Origin: Emticicia sp. CRIBPO
Lineage (GTDB): Bacteria > Bacteroidota > Bacteroidia > Cytophagales > Spirosomataceae
NCBI RefSeq assembly: GCF_009905725.1
Contig: NZ_JAAAKV010000002.1
Location: 434,001 to 498,000 of the forward strand
DNA: 64,000 nucleotides
Direction of reading: 5' to 3'
Numbering within the stretch: the stretch's first letter is position 1; every line of letters begins with the position of its first letter. This document shows, one piece after another, positions 8,222 to 14,521 of this stretch. The notes under the pieces were generated by a model that was given only the letters and a program-made list of their open reading frames with translations, did not search any database and was not told the DNA's origin. The translations under genes were made by a program, and so were the position numbers.

Positions 8222-8386
8222 CATTTCTTAGCCTTACTTTTTCTTCGCTTTTACTTTTTTTGAAAAAAGTAACAAAAAACATTAAAAATTCTAACTCGTA
8301 AATCTGAAAATCTCTTGATTTGAAAGAAGAATTCGTTGATTTTCAGCTTTACTCAAACAGAGAATTTTTGGCTTGGATATTTTATT
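8222..8386. repeat. Dispersed repeat of about 170 bp, copy 2 (inverted relative to 596-776)
   Basis: Contains, on the plus strand, TTCTTCGCTTTTACTTTTTT with a GAAAAAAGTAAC partner, then AATTCTAACTCGTAAATCTG, then CAGCTTTACTCAAACAGAGA. Each is the reverse complement of the corresponding landmark in copy 1. Confidence 0.65.
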
Positions 8387-8461
8387 ACTTAGGACGTTAT
8401 TTATTCGCCCGCACTTTTTCTTAACTGTTCTTGAAAAAAGTGACTACTCCTCTAACGTCGA

Positions 8462-8558
8462 GCAGGCATTAAGGTAGTAGTATGTCTTAATGTTCTTCTT
8501 AATGCTCTTAACTCCTTAATGCCTGCCCGACGTGACCGCCAGAAGGGCCGGGCGGGGT
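8462..8558. repeat. ATTAAGG palindrome joined to a GC-rich palindrome
   Basis: GCAGGCATTAAGG (8462-8474) and CCTTAATGCCTGC (8514-8526) form a perfect 13-bp inverted repeat with 39 bp between, containing more TTAATG words. It runs directly into GCCTGCCCGACGTGACCGCC...CCGGGCGGGG, the GC-rich module also found at 10905-10936 in the opposite orientation. Confidence 0.65.
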
Positions 8559-8574
8559 GAAAAGCGGTGCAAAA

Positions 8575-8976
8575 TCATTCCCCTTCAGGCGTGAATAAGA
8601 AATTAAGAAAACCACCAATCAACATCCCCGCAGTGGTGCCGGCTACGCCCCAGAAAATATCCGTGTAGGAAAAATGCCGGTGCGGCAACCGCAGCTGCCC
8701 GACTTCGACGACGACGACCAGGACAAACAGCAAAAACCAGAACCCCAGCCGCCTCATCCAGTTATTGCTTTTCTTCATCAACAGCTCAAACACAATCCCC
8801 AATAGGAAAAACGGCACTGCCGTCCGCAGGTCTCCGTTCCGGGACTCATTCGCCCAGTCCATCACCCACCCCGGCAAAAACCACGCCTCCCGCAAGTCCG
8901 GATAAGCAATCCAGCTGAAGTAAAACACACTCAAGACCAATAAAAAAGCAAGGAATATCAGGAAGATTCTTAACAT
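8575..8976 (-). CDS. VanZ-like family membrane protein
   Basis: 133 residues with about four hydrophobic helices (residues 3-23, 53-66, 76-92 and 107-127). The segment VVEVGQLRLPHRHFSYTDIF followed by a Gly-rich last helix is the VanZ signature: an E-x-x-Q near a helix end and a D in the 'TDI' turn. VanZ-like proteins are membrane proteins of uncertain function, some linked to glycopeptide tolerance or cell-envelope lipids. The gene is flanked on both sides by repeats and has no operon partner. Confidence 0.8.
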   Translation of the reverse strand: MLRIFLIFLAFLLVLSVFYFSWIAYPDLREAWFLPGWVMDWANESRNGDLRTAVPFFLLGIVFELLMKKSNNWMRRLGFWFLLFVLVVVVEVGQLRLPHRHFSYTDIFWGVAGTTAGMLIGGFLNFLFTPEGE

Positions 8977-8991
8977 CGAAAAATTATTAAC

Positions 8992-9241
8992 TTCTCGACT
9001 ACGCTCGAAGTGACAATCCTCATGTCAGTTCGAATTGCTCTGTCCTGTCAGTTCGAGCGTAGACGAGAACCGTTAATTTACATGTAAAACATTGGGTAAA
9101 AAGATATGCTAAAAAAGCAACATCCGTGCTTCAACTTCTCGAATACGCCTGTCCGACCTGATTCATCGGGCGGGCTCGAAGTGACAAAACTTCAGCCTCT
9201 CGACTCTCCCGAAGTGTCGGGACAGGCAGCTCGAAGTGACA
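8992..9241. repeat. 115-bp-family cluster upstream of nuclease copy 2
   Basis: A right arm (TCTCGACTACGCTCGAAGTGACA) is followed by a truncated left arm. A full element runs from TGTCAG at 9046 to GTGACA at 9186, with a degraded central hairpin (ACATGTAAAACATTGGGTAA) and a GC-rich insert in its right arm. An additional right arm with CTCCCGAAGTGTCGGGACAGG ends at 9241. This fills the gap between the VanZ gene and the second GIY-YIG gene. Confidence 0.8.
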
Positions 9242-9302
9242 TAAATGTTCAAAAAAAATCAATTAACTTTAACCGAAAATCTCACATCAAAACACTCAGC
9301 TT

Positions 9303-9629
9303 ATGTTTACTAAATCCTATTCCGTCTATATTCTGCTTTGCAGCGATAATACTTACTATGTTGGTCTGTCGAGTTTCCTTGAGCAAAGGCTTATTCAGCA
9401 TCAGGAAGGTCACTTCCCCAATTCATATACCTTCAAAAGGAGGCCTGTAGAGCTGCAATTTTGTGCAGAATTTACGATGGTTTATGATGCCATTGCTTTT
9501 GAGAGAAAACTAAAGAAATGGTCCGCTAAAAAGAAAAAAGCTCTCATCGATAGTGCCTGGAATAAGTTAAAACAATTATCAGAATGTAAAAATGATACCC
9601 ACTACAAAAATTACTACAAAGACACATGA
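9303..9629 (+). CDS. Single-domain GIY-YIG nuclease, copy 2
   Basis: 108 residues, the same length as the product at 3577 and about 79% identical (23 differences counted by eye). All expected GIY-YIG positions are kept: VYI, YYVG, the Arg in LEQRL, and the Glu in AFERKLKKW. Many codon differences are silent: in GLSSFLEQRLIQH, nine of 13 codons differ without changing a residue. TGTCAG of the next repeat starts 5 bp after the stop codon, as in copy 1. The 50-60 bp before the ATG are also recognisably similar between copies (a TCTtACA/TCTcACA core). This points to duplication of a gene-plus-repeat unit. Confidence 0.9.
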   Translation: MFTKSYSVYILLCSDNTYYVGLSSFLEQRLIQHQEGHFPNSYTFKRRPVELQFCAEFTMVYDAIAFERKLKKWSAKKKKALIDSAWNKLKQLSECKNDTHYKNYYKDT

Positions 9630-9633
9630 ACCC

Positions 9634-9826
9634 TGTCAGTTCGAGCAGCTTACCTTGTCAATTCGAGCGTAGACGAGAACAGTTCGAGCACAAATGAGAA
9701 CGCAAGTTCGAAGTTTGCCAGCGTAGCTGACGAGAACCGTTACAATACATGCACAATGTTTGTGCAAATAATTCTGCTGAAAGAGTAACATTGAGCATCA
9801 GCCTCTCGACTACGCTCGAGGTGACA
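9634..9826. repeat. 115-bp-family element, expanded copy after nuclease copy 2
   Basis: TGTCAGTTCGAGC begins 5 bp after the nuclease stop codon. The left arm is enlarged by further TTCGAGC words. The central hairpin TGCACAATGTTTGTGCA is a perfect 7-bp stem with a 3-nt loop. It ends GCTCGAGGTGACA. Confidence 0.8.
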
Positions 9827-9853
9827 GATTACATGTCAGTTCGAGCCCGCAAC

Positions 9854-9968
9854 TGTCAGTTCGAGCGTAGACGAGAACCGCTACAAAACATGCACAATAT
9901 TTGTGCAAATAATTCTGCTAAAAAAGTAACATCTATGCTTTAACTTCTCGACTACGCTCGAAGTGACA
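9854..9968. repeat. Complete 115-bp inverted-repeat element
   Basis: Exactly 115 bp, aligned without gaps to 3345-3459 and 36498-36612. The central hairpin is TGCACAATATTTGTGCA. A truncated left arm (TGTCAGTTCGAGCCCGCAAC) precedes it, and a second right arm with a GC-rich insert follows to 10029, three bases before the rfbD stop codon at 10033-10035. Confidence 0.9.
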
Positions 9969-10032
9969 AAACTTCAGCCTCCCGACTACGCCTGTCCGGC
10001 CTGATTCATCGGGCGGGCTCGAAGTGACAAAA

Positions 10033-10884
10033 TTAGTTGAGCCTTCCGATACAAACCTCCAGGCTCTCCCTCCAATACGGCACATGAATCCCGAAAGTTG
10101 ATTTAATCTTTGATTTATCCATCACTGAATACGCCGGACGTACCGCTTTGGTCACATACTCAGACGTCTTCACCGGTTTAAGTTTCACTTCTGTGCTGCT
10201 GATATCAAATACCGCCCTCGCAAAGTCAAACCACGAGGCCACCCCCTCATTGCTGTAGTGATACACGCCATAGTGAGCCTCCCCCGACTGTATAATATCC
10301 AGGATAGCACCGGCCAGGTCGATGGCGTAGGTAGGCGTACCCACCTGGTCCACAATCACCCCCAGCTCATCCCTTTCCTTGCCCAGTCGCAGCATCGTCT
10401 TCACGAAGTTGTTACCGTATTCAGAATACAACCAGCTCGTACGCAGAATAAAATGCTTGTCTAAAGCCCCTATCACGGCCGCCTCGCCTTCCAGCTTGGT
10501 CAGTCCATATATATTGACCGGCTCTGCCGGATCATCCTCCGACAACACGCCTGTCACATCTCCCTTAAAAATAAAATCTGTAGACACATGCACCAAAGCC
10601 GCTCCGTGGGCTGCACAGGCCTTAGCCACGTTCTCAGCCCCTTCGGCATTGACCCTGCGGCAAAGATCCACCTCATCTTCTGCCTTATCCACGGCCGTAT
10701 AAGCAGCACAATTGATCACAAAATCAGGTTGCTCCCTGGCAAACAATTTCTCCAGCAGCTCCTTATCCAGGATATTGGCTTCTTTCTCGTCCGGGTAAAT
10801 CATCCCTTCAAAATTCCTTTCTTCAGCGACTTTCTTCAGACAATGCCCCAACTGCCCCGAGGCTCCCAATACCAATATCTTCAT
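10033..10884 (-). CDS. rfbD: dTDP-4-dehydrorhamnose reductase
   Basis: 283 residues, the normal length for RfbD/RmlD, a cytoplasmic SDR that makes dTDP-L-rhamnose with NAD(P)H. The nucleotide-binding motif GASGQLG is at residues 7-13, followed by NCAAYTAVDKAE. The catalytic YxxxK is in YGLTKLEGE near residue 125, and LRTSWLY follows. All are typical. The rmlA, rmlB and rmlC partners are not in the window. Its 3' end abuts a repeat arm. The rhamnose donor would serve the polysaccharide pathway encoded nearby. Confidence 0.93.
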   Translation of the reverse strand: MKILVLGASGQLGHCLKKVAEERNFEGMIYPDEKEANILDKELLEKLFAREQPDFVINCAAYTAVDKAEDEVDLCRRVNAEGAENVAKACAAHGAALVHVSTDFIFKGDVTGVLSEDDPAEPVNIYGLTKLEGEAAVIGALDKHFILRTSWLYSEYGNNFVKTMLRLGKERDELGVIVDQVGTPTYAIDLAGAILDIIQSGEAHYGVYHYSNEGVASWFDFARAVFDISSTEVKLKPVKTSEYVTKAVRPAYSVMDKSKIKSTFGIHVPYWRESLEVCIGRLN

Positions 10885-10904
10885 ATTTTGCTTTTTTTTC
10901 TAAC

Positions 10905-11008
10905 CCCGCCCGACCTGTCGGTCACGTCGGGCAGGCATTAAGGCATTGAGGACATTAAGAGATCATTAAGTCTTAATGGTCCGTCCTTAATGCTCTTAAT
11001 CCCTTAAT
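10905..11008. repeat. GC-rich palindrome joined to an ATTAAGG palindrome
   Basis: CCGCCCGACCTGTCGGTCAC followed by GTCGGGCAGG folds on itself. It is joined to GCAGGCATTAAGG (10931-10943) and then to CCTTAATGG near 11002-11010. The composite is the inverted counterpart of 8462-8558. Confidence 0.6.
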
Positions 11009-11024
11009 GGTATTATATATAGAA

Positions 11025-12416
11025 CTATTTTCCAATCTGATGTACCCTGAATCCTATCTCTGTTAAGGCCGCTGCATTCAATAAATTCCTGCCATCAAAG
11101 ACGTGAGCCGGTTTAAGCATCTGATCATAGATCCGCTGCCAGTCATAGGTCTTAAATTCATCCCATTCCGTTAACACAGCTATCGCATGAGCCCCCTTGG
11201 TTACTTCATAAGGATCAGTGCCCACGGTCAGTAATTTCTCATTCTCCTCACTGCTACGCGTGTTCAGGTAATCCAGGTCTGCATACACCTGCTGTGCCCC
11301 TACTTTAGGATCATAAACCGCCACAGCCGCCTGCTCAAACAAGAGATGATCAGCCACATATATCGCTGCCGATTCACGGGTATCGTTGGTGTCTTTTTTA
11401 AACGCCCAACCCAGGAAAGCAATCTTTTTATCGTTTACGGTATTGTATAAAGCCTTGATGATTTTCTTGGCAAAACGCCTTTTCTGGTGGTCATTCATGA
11501 TGATGACCTGCTCCCAGTAATCCGCCACATCCTCCAGTCCGTAAGTGCGGGCAATGTACACGAGGTTCAGGATGTCTTTTTGAAAACATGAGCCCCCAAA
11601 ACCTACCGAAGCCTTTAAGAACTTAGGCCCGATACGGCTGTCTGCCCCGATGGCCCTTGACACCTCGTCAATGTCCGCCTCTGTATGCTCACATAACTCC
11701 GACAAGGCATTGATAGAAGATACCCTTTGTGCAAGGAAAGCATTAGCCGTCAGTTTTGATAATTCAGAAGACCAGATATTGGTGGTCAGGATGCGTTCAC
11801 GCGGCACCCAGGCCCCGTAAACATTCACCAGAGCCTCTATCGCCTTTTTACCTTCCGGCGTATCATCACCCCCGATCAGCACACGGTCAGGAGCCATCAG
11901 GTCTTCCACCGCCGTGCCCTCTGCCAGGAACTCCGGGTTCGATAAAATCTGGAAATTAACCCCGTTACCGGTATTCGATAAAATATCTTTCAAGGTACTG
12001 GCCGTACGCACCGGCAGCGTCGATTTTTCTACAATGATCTTATCTGTTTGAGAAACCCTGGCGATCTGCCTGGCACACAACTCAATCCACTTCAGGTCTG
12101 CTGCCTGCCCTTTGCCTTCCCCATAGGTTTTGGTCGGCGTATTCACCGAAATAAAGATCATATCAGCATCCGCAATGGCCTGATCTACTTCTGTAGAAAA
12201 AAACAGGTTACGTCCACGGGCCTCGCCCACTACTTCACCCAGTCCGGGCTCATAGACAGGTATTTTATCCGTATCCGGATCATTCCAGGCATTGATACGG
12301 GCCTGGTTCAGGTCCACTACCGTCACCTTGATTCCCGGGTTTTTTAAAGCGATCACAGACATGGTCGGGCCACCCACATAACCGGCCCCTATACAACAGA
12401 TTGATTTTACAGACAT
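11025..12416 (-). CDS. ugd: UDP-glucose 6-dehydrogenase
   Basis: 463 residues. It oxidises UDP-glucose to UDP-glucuronate with two NAD+. The N-terminal Rossmann motif is GAGYVGGPT (residues 10-18), followed by [11 protein letters not shown]. Later come [28 protein letters not shown], and the catalytic Cys in [10 protein letters not shown] around residue 275. The C-terminal domain contains [14 protein letters not shown]. The long form with GGPT resembles the UGDH type also found in animals. It supplies uronic acid for polysaccharide and is transcribed in the same direction as rfbD, with a 140-bp repeat-containing gap between them. Confidence 0.95.
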   Translation of the reverse strand: MSVKSICCIGAGYVGGPTMSVIALKNPGIKVTVVDLNQARINAWNDPDTDKIPVYEPGLGEVVGEARGRNLFFSTEVDQAIADADMIFISVNTPTKTYGEGKGQAADLKWIELCARQIARVSQTDKIIVEKSTLPVRTASTLKDILSNTGNGVNFQILSNPEFLAEGTAVEDLMAPDRVLIGGDDTPEGKKAIEALVNVYGAWVPRERILTTNIWSSELSKLTANAFLAQRVSSINALSELCEHTEADIDEVSRAIGADSRIGPKFLKASVGFGGSCFQKDILNLVYIARTYGLEDVADYWEQVIIMNDHQKRRFAKKIIKALYNTVNDKKIAFLGWAFKKDTNDTRESAAIYVADHLLFEQAAVAVYDPKVGAQQVYADLDYLNTRSSEENEKLLTVGTDPYEVTKGAHAIAVLTEWDEFKTYDWQRIYDQMLKPAHVFDGRNLLNAAALTEIGFRVHQIGK

Positions 12417-12531
12417 ATTTTTAATACTTATAAGAGGTACTTTAATTTCATGTTACTTTTACCACAACTTTCCTACCAAAAGCCCAAGATAATACATTTT
12501 ATTTAATTCACCTGTGTCAGGTCGAGTCCAT

Positions 12532-12623
12532 TGTCAGTTCGAGCAGCCTGTCCAGCACCTCGGGATAACCTGTCCCGATCCTTCGGGAGACGAGAACCTG
12601 TTACTCAACATGCAAAACTTCCT
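12532..12623. repeat. Left half of a 115-bp-family element fused to a tandem array
   Basis: TGTCAGTTCGAGC with two TCCCGA/TCGGGA-like palindromes continues to ACGAGAACCTGTTACTCAACATGC, where the central hairpin should begin. The right half is missing and the 43-bp tandem array starts directly. A degenerate arm (TGTCAGGTCGAGTCCA) precedes it near 12515. Confidence 0.7.
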
Positions 12624-12999
12624 GAACCTATAATTATACCCTCTAGAACCTATAAGAAGACCTTCCGAACCTATAATTATACCCCATAGAACCTATAAGA
12701 AGACCTTCCGAACCTATAATTATACCCCATAGAACCTATAAGAAGACCTTCCGAACCTATATTTATACCCCCTAGAACCTATAAGAAGACCTTCCGAACC
12801 TATAATTATACCCTCTAGAACCTATAAGAAGACCTTTCGAACCTGTAATTATACCCCCTAGAACCTATAAGAAGACCTTCCGAACCTATAATTATACCCT
12901 CTAGAACCTATAAGAAGACCTTCCGAACCTATAATTATACCCTCTGGAACCTATAAGAAGACCTTCCGAACCTATAATTATACCCTCTAGAACCTATAT
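12624..12999. repeat. 43-bp tandem repeat array, eight full units plus a partial one
   Basis: Unit starts are spaced exactly 43 bp from 12624 to 12968. Each unit is two related sub-units: GAACCTATAATTATACC plus about 5 bp, then GAACCTATAAGAAGACC plus about 4 bp. The first sub-unit contains the palindrome TATAATTATA. Units differ by only a few substitutions (CCCTCTA, CCCCATA or CCCCCTA). No gene, spacers or leader are present, so it is not a CRISPR. The rest of the ugd-to-13172 gap holds the truncated repeat and a terminator. Confidence 0.95.
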
Positions 13000-13113
13000 T
13001 TACAGGTTTTCAAACTTATACATATAGCTTCATATGATAAATTGCAATGGTCAGAAATGATCCGTTTATTTCTTAATGTCCTGAAAACCTTAATGGTACA
13101 TTGGAGAATTAGA

Positions 13114-13150
13114 ATAAAAATACTCCACTCATTGAGATAAGTGGAGTATT
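13114..13150 (-). terminator. Terminator downstream of the 13172-13630 gene
   Basis: An 11-bp perfect stem, AATACTCCACT (13119-13129) with AGTGGAGTATT (13140-13150), has a 10-nt loop. On the minus strand it is followed by TTTTTATTC. It lies 22 bp beyond the stop codon. Confidence 0.85.
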
Positions 13151-13171
13151 AAAATTTTCTGCTTGTGTTGA

Positions 13172-13630
13172 TTATTCCGAGACCTTCTTCCGCTCCTTCT
13201 TATGATGCAGAGCCATTTGTTCCATCTGCACTTTAAGACCCGCATCCTTCCTGACTCCCTGCTTCAGATACCCATAAATCGAGTCGGATTCTACCATTGC
13301 GTTAGATCCGGCCATCATCCGGGTATCCTCAAGCCTGTCTGCCAGCCCTTTGACGATCACCATAATATCGTTAATTGTGTTCATTAACTGAAAATCCCTT
13401 TCCAGCTTTGCCACTTCCACGGTCGGAGGTAAGATATTGGGAAACGATTTGGCGATTCTCAGGCAATCTCCCACATAACCTTCTTTATGCCCGATTTTTC
13501 TCACTTTTTGTCTTTCAGAGCGGGTCAGCTCAACAAGGAAAGGAAGTTTAGCGGTGATTTCACCCAGTTTGGTGAGGATTTCATTTTTGTCAGCTTCGGA
13601 TAGGGAAGCGTTGACTAACGTTTTACTCAT
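13172..13630 (-). CDS. Hypothetical cytoplasmic protein, 152 residues
   Basis: No family recognised. The protein is helical and highly charged, with no signal peptide or membrane helix. Visible blocks are LTKLGEITAKLPFLVELT, SERQKVRKIGHKEGYVGD, and a basic C-terminal tail (ALHHKKERKKVSE). The ATG at 13630 is preferred over an in-frame TTG eleven codons upstream because MSKTLVNASLSEADK follows it cleanly. It has its own strong terminator and a base composition like the chromosome rather than the AT-rich operon that starts 90 bp away. It probably marks the edge of the polysaccharide cassette. Confidence 0.75.
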   Translation of the reverse strand: MSKTLVNASLSEADKNEILTKLGEITAKLPFLVELTRSERQKVRKIGHKEGYVGDCLRIAKSFPNILPPTVEVAKLERDFQLMNTINDIMVIVKGLADRLEDTRMMAGSNAMVESDSIYGYLKQGVRKDAGLKVQMEQMALHHKKERKKVSE

Positions 13631-13718
13631 GTTGATTTGGTTTAGTATTAAAAATAAATTCAATATTAAGACGACACCAACACGTTTTAGTCACATATTT
13701 TCCCCAAGAAATTATAAT

Positions 13719-14477
13719 TCAATCTCTAGCTGGTCTGAATCCCTGCCTTGCCCATTGTTTAAATAAAAGATAAATAAAAATAGAGTTGGTAACAGCATAC
13801 CTTTTAAATAATCTTTTCGGTTCCTGCATCAGACGGTATAGCCACTCCAAACTCGCCTTCTGCATCCATAAAGGAGCTCTTTTTTGCATACCAATCATAA
13901 CTGGTAAAGCTCCGCCTATACCAATCATACAAGCATTAATTCGGCCCTGCATTGACGCCATCCATTTTTCTTGTTTCGGGCACCCTAATGCAACAAAGAC
14001 AAACTTAGCTTTACTATCATTTATTTTATCAATAATTTCTTGTTCTTCATCTATTGTCAGTGCCCTAAACGGCGGACTCCAAAGTCCGGAAATGATCAAA
14101 TCAGGATAAGAAGATTCACAATAGATTTTGGTCTTATCTAACATTTCCTGAGTACCACCGTAAAAATAAACAGGTATATTTTTTGATTCTGATTTTGCCA
14201 ATAAATCAGGTAACAAATCCATTCCTGCAACTCTTTCTTGATTCAAATTGTAAAGAAATTTCAAGCCTTTTACTAATGGCATACCATCTGTTGTACAAAT
14301 CTCAGAGTTATTAACAACGTCTAAAAACTCACTATTAAGATGAGTTTCGACAAGCATATGAACATTGGCCACACAGACATAAGAGGATGTTTTAAATTTA
14401 GCTAAACTTATGATCTCATTTAAAATATCATCATAAGAACCTAAAGATATCTGTAAATTAAGAAAATTCTTTCTCAT
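13719..14477 (-). CDS. WecG/TagA/CpsF family glycosyltransferase
   Basis: 252 residues. Family members transfer N-acetylmannosamine (uronate) or glucose to an undecaprenyl-linked sugar on the cytoplasmic face of the membrane. Characteristic motifs are ANVHMLVE, the TTDGMPLV block with its catalytic-region Asp, GRxxG-like VAGMDLL, YFYGGTQEML, FVALGCPKQEKWM and IGIGGALPVMIG, and an amphipathic C-terminus (ASLEWLYRLMQEPKRLFKRY) that fits membrane-surface binding. It is the last gene of the minus-strand polysaccharide operon, 44 bp after the beta-helix gene. Confidence 0.9.
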   Translation of the reverse strand: MRKNFLNLQISLGSYDDILNEIISLAKFKTSSYVCVANVHMLVETHLNSEFLDVVNNSEICTTDGMPLVKGLKFLYNLNQERVAGMDLLPDLLAKSESKNIPVYFYGGTQEMLDKTKIYCESSYPDLIISGLWSPPFRALTIDEEQEIIDKINDSKAKFVFVALGCPKQEKWMASMQGRINACMIGIGGALPVMIGMQKRAPLWMQKASLEWLYRLMQEPKRLFKRYAVTNSIFIYLLFKQWARQGFRPARD

Positions 14478-14521
14478 ACAACTAACCTAAAACAATTATA
14501 CATACAATAAAACTATTACTC

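Noticed and set aside
12624-12999. CRISPR array
   Set aside because: Units are contiguous with no unique spacers; the internal 21/22-bp period and exact 43-bp spacing show a simple tandem repeat. No cas genes are present.
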